64,000 bases of DNA from G963663615 sp963663615 (GTDB taxonomy: Bacteria; Bacteroidota; Ignavibacteria; Ignavibacteriales; Melioribacteraceae): positions 1,736,001-1,800,000 of the forward strand of contig OY760517.1 of NCBI GenBank assembly GCA_963663615.1. The letters are read 5' to 3'. The number at the start of each line of letters is the position of its first letter. Position 1 is the first letter of the stretch. This document shows, in pieces, positions 42,855 through 50,977 of this stretch. The notes under the pieces are model-generated. The model did no database searches, was not told where the DNA came from, and saw nothing but the letters and a program-made list of their open reading frames with translations. Both the position numbers and the translations under genes were made by a program.

Positions 42855-44555
42855 ATGAAAAATAAAAGTGGTACCATAAAAGTATCGGCATTGGTTTCGG
42901 TTTATAGATCCGAAAATTTTTTACGTGGCTGTATTGAAGACCTATTAGCTCAAACTCTTTATAAACGTGGTGAATTAGAGATTGTTTTAGTTAATTCAGG
43001 TTCAACAGAAGAAGATCACAAAGTCATTGAAGAATATAAAAATAAACATGATAACATAGTTTATATTAGAACCAAAGAGACTGAGAGTATTTATAAAGCA
43101 TGGAATAGAGCAATTCTTGCTTCGAGTGGTGAATATCTCTCGAATGCAAATACTGATGATCGTCATAAAAATGACTTTTTTGAGATTACAACCTCATACC
43201 TTGATGAAAATTATAACATAGACCTTGTTTATGTTAATTCTTTTAAAACTACCATACCTAACGATTCGTTTGAATCAAAATCAGAAAAACCTTTAATGAA
43301 ATGGTCAGATTACGATAAAGATTTATTATTGTTTGGTTGCTTCCTAGGCCCTCATCCAGTTTGGAGGAGGAGTGTGCATAACAAAATAGGTCTGTTTGAT
43401 GATAATTTGAATATTGTTGGTGACTATGAAATGTGGCTACGTATGTCAGGAGATAGTCAAATTATTCATCTGGATCAAAATCTTGGTTTATATTATTATT
43501 CGAAAACAAGTGCTGAGCATAGGGATAATAGTGAAACCGGCAGAGAAAACAATTTGGTACAACAATATTATATAACACGCTATGTAGATTCGAATAGTGA
43601 AGTTGAAAGATTAATTACGAAACAAAAAGAGATACATGGAAAGCTAAAAAACGATAATTATTATAATAATGCATACAATCTGCTTGATTTTAGAAGGAAT
43701 GAACTTGTTTTGGAAGGAAAGATGAAAGATAAAATTAACATGTTACCTTTTGAGGGAGTTGTTAATTACTTTCTAACAGCAGATTTTGATGATTTTTATT
43801 TTGCCCCGGGTTATTTCTATAACATTATGGAATATGTTACAAGAAAGTTTAACATAAATGGAAAAAATATCCTAAATTATATTAAAAGTTATAAGTTTGA
43901 CAGGGATAACAAAAACAAGATATTAAAAGAAATACAAAAGTTTTTTAATGAGTTGAAGGACAATCAGGACATGGAAAGCAAAAAACAAAGCAGCAAATAC
44001 GATCTACAAATTGATAAGGCTATTGAATTACTTGAGGCTCATGATTATGATGCTGCCAGAAAAGTCCTCAAAGAAGTATTAGCAGAAGATAATGGAAATA
44101 TTGATGCAAAGAATAATTTATCGGTTGTTGAGGCTATGGATGGTAATTTAGCTGCTTCAGCCATGCTGATCAATGAAGTCCTTCAGATTGATCCTAAAAA
44201 TAAGCTTGCAGTACACAACCTTAATCATCTTGATAATATGGTTGATCAGGAGCTGGGTGGTGAAAAATTACAGATAGCTGAACAGCTTATTGAGGCAAAC
44301 GAACTTGATAAAGCTGAAGAAGTATTAAAATCAATTCTGGCAAAAGAACCTGAAAATATAAATGCTCTTAATGATCTTGCAGTAGTTGAGACTATGAATG
44401 GTAATTACAGAAGCGGTATTGAGCATATTAAAAAAATATTGGATATAGATCCGAAAAATAATGTTGCCATTGATAATCTTAATTCAATTGAAGAAATGGT
44501 TAACGATGAACTTAGTCAAATTAGGGAACAACTAAAGGAACTTAAAGATGAATAA
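42855..44555 (+). CDS. GT2 glycosyltransferase with C-terminal TPR domain
   Basis: 566 residues. A GT-A family 2 domain (about 8-240) opens VSALVSVYRSENFLRGCI, with acidic motif NANTDDRHKNDF (DxD-like) and GDYEMWLRM near the acceptor site. A linker with lower similarity follows, then two related TPR-like blocks of about 80 residues (ARKVLKEVLAEDNGNIDA and AEEVLKSILAKEPENINA). The arrangement recalls O-glycosyltransferases acting on flagellin. It opens a run of four genes ending at the flagellin promoter and overlaps the next by eight bases. There is no clear ribosome site at ATG 42855. The sugar and target are not visible. Confidence 0.82.
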   Translation: MKNKSGTIKVSALVSVYRSENFLRGCIEDLLAQTLYKRGELEIVLVNSGSTEEDHKVIEEYKNKHDNIVYIRTKETESIYKAWNRAILASSGEYLSNANTDDRHKNDFFEITTSYLDENYNIDLVYVNSFKTTIPNDSFESKSEKPLMKWSDYDKDLLLFGCFLGPHPVWRRSVHNKIGLFDDNLNIVGDYEMWLRMSGDSQIIHLDQNLGLYYYSKTSAEHRDNSETGRENNLVQQYYITRYVDSNSEVERLITKQKEIHGKLKNDNYYNNAYNLLDFRRNELVLEGKMKDKINMLPFEGVVNYFLTADFDDFYFAPGYFYNIMEYVTRKFNINGKNILNYIKSYKFDRDNKNKILKEIQKFFNELKDNQDMESKKQSSKYDLQIDKAIELLEAHDYDAARKVLKEVLAEDNGNIDAKNNLSVVEAMDGNLAASAMLINEVLQIDPKNKLAVHNLNHLDNMVDQELGGEKLQIAEQLIEANELDKAEEVLKSILAKEPENINALNDLAVVETMNGNYRSGIEHIKKILDIDPKNNVAIDNLNSIEEMVNDELSQIREQLKELKDE

Positions 44556-45420
44556 TGTCGAACAGATTTTATCCGAAGCTTATAAACTTTTTGAGGATAA
44601 AGAATTTGATGCATCTCTACAGAAGGTTGAAGAGGCCAATAATCTTCTGGATCAGGTACCTGAAGACAAGCAAGATGAAAAATATTATCAGACCAGAAGT
44701 GGAGCTGAAAACCTGAATGGGTTTAATTATCTTTCGAAACAGGAAATTGAGAAAGCCAGGGAATGTTACGAAAAATCATTAGAGTATAATCCAAATTCAT
44801 CGCAAGGATGTGCTGGACTGGGTGAAGTATTCTATTTATGCAAGATGGATTATGAAGCGAAAGTAATGTTTGAATGGGCAATTGATTACAATCCAAATAA
44901 TCAGTTTGCCATTGCCGAGCTTGCAAAGGTTAACAAAAGTTTAGCGTTGCCTGAAAATCATAATACCTTAAATGTTGGCACTACTCTTAAAAAGGGTACA
45001 TTGCTATATAAGGGTATCGGTGAAGCTTACCAGTCCTTTTATATGGGCGACTATGAAAAGGCACTCGAAAAACTTGGTGATGTTGAAAAAGTGTTTGAGT
45101 TTGGTATTTTAAGTAACGACACAAAACATAAAATTGCCAGTTTGGAAAACTTCAGAGGTTTCAATTTATTAGCTTTACAAAGAATTGATGAAGCACAGGA
45201 AGCATTTGAAAAAGCTCTTAATATGAATCCAGATTCTTCACAGGCATGTGCCGGTTTAGGTGAAGTGTTTTATCTTAAAAAAGATGAAAACAAATCAAAA
45301 ACCATGTTTGAGTGGGGTGTTAAAAACAACCCTCAAAATGTTTTTGCTATTGAAGGTTTGGCGAAAGTAAACAACTTATTAGGTCTTGATGAAACAAATA
45401 ATTCAATAGTAAGTAATTAA
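44548..45420 (+). CDS. TPR-repeat protein
   Basis: 290 residues made of tetratricopeptide repeats, with a clear internal duplication. FNYLSKQEIEKARECYEKSL plus PNSSQGCAGLGEVFYL near residue 55 recurs as FNLLALQRIDEAQEAFEKAL plus PDSSQACAGLGEVFYL near 210. No catalytic domain or signal peptide. It lies inside the glycosyltransferase run, overlapping the upstream gene by eight bases and ending one base before the next, and probably serves as a scaffold or substrate-presenting partner for the GT2-TPR enzymes. Confidence 0.82.
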   Translation: MNNVEQILSEAYKLFEDKEFDASLQKVEEANNLLDQVPEDKQDEKYYQTRSGAENLNGFNYLSKQEIEKARECYEKSLEYNPNSSQGCAGLGEVFYLCKMDYEAKVMFEWAIDYNPNNQFAIAELAKVNKSLALPENHNTLNVGTTLKKGTLLYKGIGEAYQSFYMGDYEKALEKLGDVEKVFEFGILSNDTKHKIASLENFRGFNLLALQRIDEAQEAFEKALNMNPDSSQACAGLGEVFYLKKDENKSKTMFEWGVKNNPQNVFAIEGLAKVNNLLGLDETNNSIVSN

Positions 45421-45421
45421 A

Positions 45422-46903
45422 ATGCCGAAATTAACCCTGAGTATGATCGTAAAAAACGAAGAGAAGTACCTTGAAGAGTGTCTTCTTTCCGTAAGCAATA
45501 TAGCTGATGAAATAGTAATTGTTGATACAGGTAGTACAGATAGTACCAAAGATATTGCCCGAAAATTTAATGCCGCTATATACGATTTTGAGTGGATAGA
45601 TGATTTCTCAGCAGCCAGAAACTTTGCTCTTGCCAAATCTAACGGTGACTGGATTCTTTACCTGGATGCAGATGAAAGACTCTCAAGCAGCTCACATAAT
45701 GAAATAAGAAACATTATAAAGCACGACCAAAATATTGGAGTATTTTGTAATGTTGTTAGTCGGGATAAACACAACAAAAAGCCTAGTGTGATTAGATACT
45801 CCAGACTCTTCAAAAATTCAGAAAATATTAAATTTGAAGGTTCTATTCATGAACAGATTGTCTTTTCATTAAAAAAGAATAATTACAAGCTGATTGAAAG
45901 CAAAATAATTATCGATCACCTTGGATATGATGTACCTCAGGAACAGATGAAGGCAAAAGCAGAAAGAAACTTAAAACTTCTGCTTGCAGATTATAATAGA
46001 GAAAAAACTGATTATGTGATATTTCAAATTGCACAAACATATGGTGTACTTAACCAGTATGATAATGCAATAAAATATTTTGATGAAATTATTGAAAGGA
46101 AAGAAAGTCCGGCATTATTTAAGTCGCACGCATGGCGATTTAAAGCTGCTATTGAATTTCATTACAAAAGAAACAATAATGCCTATAATTATGCTATGAA
46201 TGCGGAGCAGGAAGATGATACTGATCCGGTTCTTATGTCGTTGCTTTCAAAAATATTTTTGAGAAGAGGCGAGTATATTAAGGCTTGTAATTATACAATT
46301 ACTGCAATTGAAAATAACAGATCATCAACTTCAAAAGAGTTTAAACTTAACATTGAAGAGAGTAAAATATTTCTTGTTGGACTTGAAGCAGCTATAGCTG
46401 CAAATGATAAACATCACATTGAAAAGTTCACGAAAGAACTTTTGGTGGTTGCAGCTAAAGGCAACGGAGACAACAACATAGAGGTGTTACTTAAATTTGT
46501 TGGTGATAAGAGAATCGGCAAACATCAACTGGATAAAATCGTGCTCCCTGAATACAAAAGTGTATTGCAAAGGTTGATTGATTCATTGCCTGACAATAAC
46601 CACAAGTTAGACTATCTGTTAGTAATGCTCCAAAAATTTCCGGATGACAATGATGTGGCATTTAGTCTTGGGAGCACGTATATGAATATGGAAAATTATC
46701 CGGAGGCGGCAAATTACTTTGAAGTTTGTATAAAAGGAAACTATGATCAACCTTCCACATATTTTTATCTTATTTCAATTTATTATTCACTTAATGATGA
46801 TAAAAAATTAAGACGAATTTTTGAAATTGCTGAGAAAAGATATGTTACCTCACCTGAAATAATGAATAAGCTAATGCTGATTAAACAAAAATTAAGTTTG
46901 TAA
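45422..46903 (+). CDS. GT2 glycosyltransferase with C-terminal TPR domain
   Basis: 493 residues. GT2 domain (about 1-230) with LTLSMIVKNEEKYLEECLLS, VDTGSTDSTKDIA, DFSAARNFAL and the metal-binding YLDADERL. The motif FEGSIHEQI and IDHLGYD belong to the SunS/flagellin-type GT2-TPR group. The C-terminal half is TPR-like (YDNAIKYFDEIIERKESPAL, MENYPEAANYFEVC). The gene begins one base after the previous stop and ends one base before its close paralogue. Protein glycosylation, with flagellin as the likely target, is inferred from neighbours. Confidence 0.85.
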   Translation: MPKLTLSMIVKNEEKYLEECLLSVSNIADEIVIVDTGSTDSTKDIARKFNAAIYDFEWIDDFSAARNFALAKSNGDWILYLDADERLSSSSHNEIRNIIKHDQNIGVFCNVVSRDKHNKKPSVIRYSRLFKNSENIKFEGSIHEQIVFSLKKNNYKLIESKIIIDHLGYDVPQEQMKAKAERNLKLLLADYNREKTDYVIFQIAQTYGVLNQYDNAIKYFDEIIERKESPALFKSHAWRFKAAIEFHYKRNNNAYNYAMNAEQEDDTDPVLMSLLSKIFLRRGEYIKACNYTITAIENNRSSTSKEFKLNIEESKIFLVGLEAAIAANDKHHIEKFTKELLVVAAKGNGDNNIEVLLKFVGDKRIGKHQLDKIVLPEYKSVLQRLIDSLPDNNHKLDYLLVMLQKFPDDNDVAFSLGSTYMNMENYPEAANYFEVCIKGNYDQPSTYFYLISIYYSLNDDKKLRRIFEIAEKRYVTSPEIMNKLMLIKQKLSL

Positions 46904-46904
46904 A

Positions 46905-48377
46905 ATGAATCGTGTTGGTCTTAGCGTTAATTTAATAGTAAAGAATGAAGAGAAGTTTTTAGCTGCTGCATTAGAATCAATTAAAACAATTGCTGATGAA
47001 ATAATTTTAGTTGATACTGGTTCAACAGATACTACTATAAGTATTGCTGAAAAATACAATTGCAATATTTATCATTTCAATTGGGTTAATGATTTTTCTG
47101 CTGCTCGAAATTATGCTTTATCAAAAAGTTCATATTCATATATACTGTACATTGATGCTGATGAAAGATTAAATATAGATTCGATTGGTGAACTGGAAAA
47201 AATTATAAACAACCCGTTTATTCAAGCTTGGTACTGCACCGTTAAAAACATTGATAATAAAAACGGTGTACCAAAGTTTAGTAAATACCCAAGGTTGTTC
47301 CCAAATAATCCTGGTGTTCGGTTTAATGGTAGAGTGCACGAACAAATAGAGGATTCACTTACCAAACTTGGATATACTTTTGGAAACAGTAAAATTGTAA
47401 TTGATCATCTTGGTTATGATGTTGATGTTACCGTTCTGAAAGATAAAGCAACCAGAAACCTTAAACTGCTTATTGATGATTATCGTGATACAAATTCAGC
47501 CTATACAGCTTACCAGGTAGCAAATACGTTTGCTATAATGGAACAAACTATGGATGCTGAGAGGTATTACAGAAAGGCACTTGAATATTCTGATCTAAAC
47601 AATGCTTACCGAGCCGTATGCTATGGTTATTTGGCAGGAACAGCTTTTAAAAGATCAGAGTTTGAAGATGCCATCAAACATATCAACAATGCAATTAAGT
47701 ATAATTCAAAAGATCCATATTTGTTATTGCAAGCATGCGAATTTTATTTAGCTATAAAAAATAACCGAGAAGCTTTAATATTTATAACGGAAGCGTACAA
47801 AAGTAATAATGAGGTACTGAAATCGTCAGGTACAAACTTAATATCACAAGGTATTGAAAAAAACAAACTTCTTGCAAAACTCTATTATGTACTCATTATA
47901 AACAATAGCATTGATGAACTAAAGAAAATTGTACTTCAGGAATTATCATTTCCAGTTTCTCAACTATTAAAGAGTTTGTTTTCGGGAGCCAAATTGAAAG
48001 CAACTGAGGTAAATAGATTTATTACCGAAAGGAATATTGTCGAGATGCTTGAACTGTTGCCTCTTGTTCTGGATAAAATGTTATTTGTCGATGTATTAAT
48101 TCTTCTGTCGGAGAAAACAAAAAATAGTGTAGTAGAATACAAATTAGCTGAAATATTAATTGAGCAGGGTAAGTATCCCGAAGCAAAATATCATTTAAAT
48201 AAATCTCTTAAACTTGATGTTAATAATCCGGTAGTATGGTTTTTCCTTATTTCATCTGAAGTATCAACCGGTAACATAAATAAGGCAAAAAGTTTAATAA
48301 ATGAGGCAAAACGGCAATTTATAAACCTTCCCAACATCCATTCAAAATTAACTTCCATAGAAAATAAACTATCTTAG
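46905..48377 (+). CDS. GT2 glycosyltransferase with C-terminal TPR domain
   Basis: 490 residues, paralogue of the upstream enzyme with the same motif order: LSVNLIVKNEEKFLAAALES, VDTGSTDTTISIA, DFSAARNYAL, YIDADERL, FNGRVHEQI and IDHLGYDVD. A TPR-like C-terminus follows (AERYYRKALEYSDLNNAYRA, GKYPEAKYHLNKSLKLDVNN). Tandem paralogues suggest either different sugars or sequential transfer. Its end lies about 35 bases before the first flagellin sigma-28 promoter, so the glycosyltransferase run and the flagellins are separate units. Confidence 0.85.
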   Translation: MNRVGLSVNLIVKNEEKFLAAALESIKTIADEIILVDTGSTDTTISIAEKYNCNIYHFNWVNDFSAARNYALSKSSYSYILYIDADERLNIDSIGELEKIINNPFIQAWYCTVKNIDNKNGVPKFSKYPRLFPNNPGVRFNGRVHEQIEDSLTKLGYTFGNSKIVIDHLGYDVDVTVLKDKATRNLKLLIDDYRDTNSAYTAYQVANTFAIMEQTMDAERYYRKALEYSDLNNAYRAVCYGYLAGTAFKRSEFEDAIKHINNAIKYNSKDPYLLLQACEFYLAIKNNREALIFITEAYKSNNEVLKSSGTNLISQGIEKNKLLAKLYYVLIINNSIDELKKIVLQELSFPVSQLLKSLFSGAKLKATEVNRFITERNIVEMLELLPLVLDKMLFVDVLILLSEKTKNSVVEYKLAEILIEQGKYPEAKYHLNKSLKLDVNNPVVWFFLISSEVSTGNINKAKSLINEAKRQFINLPNIHSKLTSIENKLS

Positions 48378-48411
48378 AAAAACTTTTTTGATTTTTTTTA
48401 ACTCTCCGCAT

Positions 48412-48438
48412 TAAACAATACAAAGTAACTACCGATAA
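48412..48438 (+). promoter_or_regulatory. Sigma-28 promoter P1 of the first flagellin
   Basis: TAAA, 15 bases, ACCGATAA: differs from the FliA consensus TAAA-N15-GCCGATAA only at the first base of the -10. The following bases (TATCATTGAGAT) recur after the che-operon promoter at 55681-55707. The leader from here to the start codon would be about 190 nt. Confidence 0.8.
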
Positions 48439-48484
48439 TATCATTGAGATCAAAAAATTGTTCTTTGTAAAGTGAAATTAGAAT

Positions 48485-48511
48485 TAAACAAAATAAAGTA
48501 TCTACCGATAA
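48485..48511 (+). promoter_or_regulatory. Sigma-28 promoter P2 of the first flagellin
   Basis: TAAA, 15 bases, ACCGATAA, with the -10 identical to that of P1, 73 bases downstream. Two tandem sigma-28 promoters fit high-level flagellin expression under FlgM control. The leader from P2 would be about 115 nt and contains the structured element at 48542-48626. Confidence 0.85.
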
Positions 48512-48541
48512 TAGGGTAGAAATAATATTTACTAAATAACA

Positions 48542-48626
48542 AATTGTTAACTCCATGAGCGGGACCTCGCAAGGACGCTCTACACCCAACTAACTGACTG
48601 AAGTTGAGTGAACAATTACAGGGAGG
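48542..48626 (+). promoter_or_regulatory. Structured 5' leader of the first flagellin (three-way junction)
   Basis: AATTGTT (48542-48548) pairs with AACAATT (48611-48617) and encloses two hairpins: GAGCG/CGCTC (48557-48580, inner CCT/AGG with CGCA loop) and CAACT/AGTTG (48587-48606). The ribosome site GGGAGG (48621-48626) starts four bases after the closing stem. GGA motifs at 48562-48564 and 48573-48575 and in the ribosome site could bind CsrA. Pairing was found by eye and not folded thermodynamically. Confidence 0.5.
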
Positions 48627-48631
48627 TTACT

Positions 48632-49516
48632 ATGTCACAATCCTTTCGTATTAATACTAATATTGGTGCATTACAATCATACAATGCATTAGCCAAAGCA
48701 AACGATCTTACTTACAAATCACAGATTCGTTTGGCAACCCAAAAACGAATTAACTCGGTAGCTGATGATACTTCAGGTTTTGCAGTAGGTAAATCATTAG
48801 ATCAGAAAGTATCGTTAATGGAAGCTGCTCAGAGAAACGTTGGTTCAGCAAAAGATATGCTTGCAACAGCTGAATCACAGTTAACAAACATCAAAGACCT
48901 TATTACTCAGATTAAAACCAAAATTGCTGATTCATCAAATCCGGCTGCTGAAACTCAGAGTATTGCAGATGATATTAAAGCAATGGGTGATGAAATTAAA
49001 TCAATATTTACCAATACCAAATACAATGACACTAACTTGTTAGTATCAAGTGCAAATGGTGCGGGTACTGCTTTTGTTTTCCAGACAGGTGCTGATACTT
49101 CAGATACACTTTCTGTAGATTATGCTACTGGTCTTGTAGGTACATATTCATCAGGTTCAGTAACAGGTGTAAGTACAGAAGTTGCTACTGCATTAAGTAG
49201 TATTTCTGGTCTTCCAACAAGTGGTACAGCTACAACAGATATTTCTGCTCTTGAAACAGCCTTGGTATCATTTGAATCGGAAGTAGATGATTCACTATCA
49301 AAAATAGGTAACTCAGTACAGCGTTTGGATATCAAAGATAGTTTTCTAACATCAGCGATTTCAAATTCAACAGCATCGGTATCAAGACTATTTGACGCAG
49401 ACATGGCAAAAGAACAGTTAAACGCAACAAAAGGTCAGATGGCCGGTCAGGTTGCAACTTCTATGTTCTCGCAGCTTAATATGGCTCCACAGAACGTTCT
49501 TCAGCTATTCGGCTAA
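48632..49516 (+). CDS. fliC: Flagellin (first copy)
   Basis: 294 residues, short flagellin with conserved D0/D1 ends and little central domain. N-terminus SQSFRINTNIGALQSYNAL then RLATQKRINSVADDTSGFAV; C-terminus FDADMAKEQLNATKGQMAGQ and LNMAPQNVLQLFG. The Ser/Thr-rich middle (about 145-215) offers sites for O-glycosylation by the upstream enzymes. GGGAGG lies six bases before the ATG at 48632; an in-frame ATG at 48608 falls inside the leader structure and is unlikely. Expression is expected from the tandem sigma-28 promoters. Confidence 0.95.
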   Translation: MSQSFRINTNIGALQSYNALAKANDLTYKSQIRLATQKRINSVADDTSGFAVGKSLDQKVSLMEAAQRNVGSAKDMLATAESQLTNIKDLITQIKTKIADSSNPAAETQSIADDIKAMGDEIKSIFTNTKYNDTNLLVSSANGAGTAFVFQTGADTSDTLSVDYATGLVGTYSSGSVTGVSTEVATALSSISGLPTSGTATTDISALETALVSFESEVDDSLSKIGNSVQRLDIKDSFLTSAISNSTASVSRLFDADMAKEQLNATKGQMAGQVATSMFSQLNMAPQNVLQLFG

Positions 49517-49537
49517 AAGCAATAAAACATTTTATAA

Positions 49538-49559
49538 GCCGGCTCTAAAAGGAGTCGGT
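49538..49559 (+). promoter_or_regulatory. Hairpin between first flagellin gene and fliS
   Basis: CCGGCTC and GAGTCGG pair (one G-T) around TAAAAG, 22 bases after the flagellin stop. No T-run follows, so partial attenuation or mRNA 3'-end protection is more likely than full termination; it would favour flagellin over fliS. Confidence 0.5.
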
Positions 49560-49587
49560 AATTAAAAATTAAAAGCAGGAAAATAAA

Positions 49588-49929
49588 ATGTATAGTACAG
49601 CAAGATCATATCAGAACCAGGGTGGAGTAAACCAGTACATGATTAAGGAAATACTGGAAGCAACCCCTGAAAAACTGTTACTAAAAGTATATGACTTTGC
49701 GATTGTTCATAGCCAGAAGAAAGATATGGTAAGAACGAACAATGCTCTGCAGGAATTGATAAATGGTCTTAGATTTGATGGTGGTGAAGATGTAAAAGAA
49801 TTTTCACTTGGTCTGCTTAAACTTTATCAGTTTTGCAGAGAGCAAACTCGTAAAGGTAATTTTGAAATTGTAACTGATATTCTTTCCGAGCTTAGAGAAA
49901 GCTGGAGAGGAATATTTGAGAAAAAATAA
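49588..49929 (+). CDS. fliS: Flagellar export chaperone FliS
   Basis: 113 residues, helical, with the FliS pattern near the N-terminus: YMIKEILEATPEKLLLKVYD followed by FAIVHSQKK and NNALQELINGL. It binds the flagellin C-terminus in the cytoplasm to prevent early assembly. It sits between the two flagellin genes, as expected for a dedicated chaperone. GCAGGAAAA precedes the ATG. Confidence 0.9.
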   Translation: MYSTARSYQNQGGVNQYMIKEILEATPEKLLLKVYDFAIVHSQKKDMVRTNNALQELINGLRFDGGEDVKEFSLGLLKLYQFCREQTRKGNFEIVTDILSELRESWRGIFEKK

Positions 49930-49935
49930 ATTTTA

Positions 49936-49955
49936 ACCTGATAAGGATATCGGGT
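49936..49955 (+). promoter_or_regulatory. CsrA-type hairpin in the leader of the second flagellin
   Basis: ACCTGATA-AGGA-TATCGGGT forms an eight-pair stem (one T-G) that presents GGA in the loop, the classical CsrA site geometry. A second GGA lies in the ribosome site ATGGAGGT 20 bases further on, just before the start codon. The pair of sites resembles the hag leader of Bacillus. No csrA or fliW gene is in the window. Confidence 0.5.
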
Positions 49956-49985
49956 AACTAAAAAACAAACACATGGAGGTACAAA

Positions 49986-50870
49986 ATGTCACAGTCGTTT
50001 CGTGTTAATACTAATATGGGAGCTCTTAATGCATATAACGCATTAGGTAAAGCTAACAACACAACTTACAAGGCTCAGTTGAGACTTGCGACGCAAAAAA
50101 GAATCAACTCTGTTGCTGACGATACTTCAGGTTTCGCAGTAGGTAAAGCACTCGATCAGAAAGTAAAACTGATGGAATCTGCACAGGGTAACGTTGGTTC
50201 TGCAAAAGATATGCTTGCAACTTCTGAAGTTCAGCTTACTAACGTAAAAGATTTGCTTACTCAGATAAAAACTAAAATATCTGATGCATCAAATCCGGCT
50301 GCTGATCAGCAAAGAATTGCAGACGATATCAAATCAATGGGTAAGGAAATTGAATCTATCTTTGGAAATACCAAGTATAATGATACTAACCTTCTAGTTT
50401 CTTCTGCTACTGGTAACACTGGTATTTTCACATTCCAGACAGGTGCTTCTACTTCAGATACACTTGGTATTGATTTTGCATCAGGTATAGTTGGAACATA
50501 TACTCAGGGTGGTGCCGCTGGTGTTGCTACTGAAGTTGCTACTGCACTTGCATCAATCAATGCTCTACCAACAAGTAGTACTACTACTCAGAATATTCTT
50601 GACATTGAAACTGCTCTTAACTCTTTCGAAAGCAGTATCGATGATTCTCTTTCTAAAGTTGGTAACCTTACTCAGAGACTTGACATCAAAGACGAATTTT
50701 TAACAGCTGCTATCTCTAACTCTCAGGCTTCTGTATCTCGTCTATTTGATGCTGATATGGCTAAAGAACAGTTGAACGCAACAAAAGGTCAGATGGCTGG
50801 TCAGGTTGCTACTTCAATGTTTGCACAGCTAAACATGGCTCCTCAGAGCGTTCTTTCTCTGATTGGCTAA
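49986..50870 (+). CDS. fliC: Flagellin (second copy)
   Basis: 294 residues, same length as the first copy and nearly identical at both ends (SQSFRVNTNMGALNAYNALG; FDADMAKEQLNATKGQMAGQ; LNMAPQSVLSLIG), differing mainly in the middle (about 145-235). Codon choice differs between the copies, so the duplication is not recent. GGAGGT precedes the ATG. I see no sigma-28 promoter in the 56-base gap after fliS, so it is probably transcribed with the first flagellin or regulated at the RNA level by the hairpin at 49936-49955. A strong terminator follows. Confidence 0.95.
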   Translation: MSQSFRVNTNMGALNAYNALGKANNTTYKAQLRLATQKRINSVADDTSGFAVGKALDQKVKLMESAQGNVGSAKDMLATSEVQLTNVKDLLTQIKTKISDASNPAADQQRIADDIKSMGKEIESIFGNTKYNDTNLLVSSATGNTGIFTFQTGASTSDTLGIDFASGIVGTYTQGGAAGVATEVATALASINALPTSSTTTQNILDIETALNSFESSIDDSLSKVGNLTQRLDIKDEFLTAAISNSQASVSRLFDADMAKEQLNATKGQMAGQVATSMFAQLNMAPQSVLSLIG

Positions 50871-50894
50871 TTTTTTGTGACATTGTTTTTGTTC

Positions 50895-50920
50895 GAGCCC
50901 CGGAAAACGGGGCTCTTTCT
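50895..50920 (+). terminator. Terminator after the second flagellin
   Basis: GAGCCCCG-GAAAA-CGGGGCTC, a perfect eight-pair GC-rich stem followed by TTTCT. A convincing intrinsic terminator for the flagellin-fliS-flagellin unit, 24 bases after the stop. Confidence 0.88.
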
Positions 50921-50977
50921 GAATTAAATTTGGTTTTTTGAACTCAAATTTTTTGCAGTTTTAAAGATAGGTGCTTT

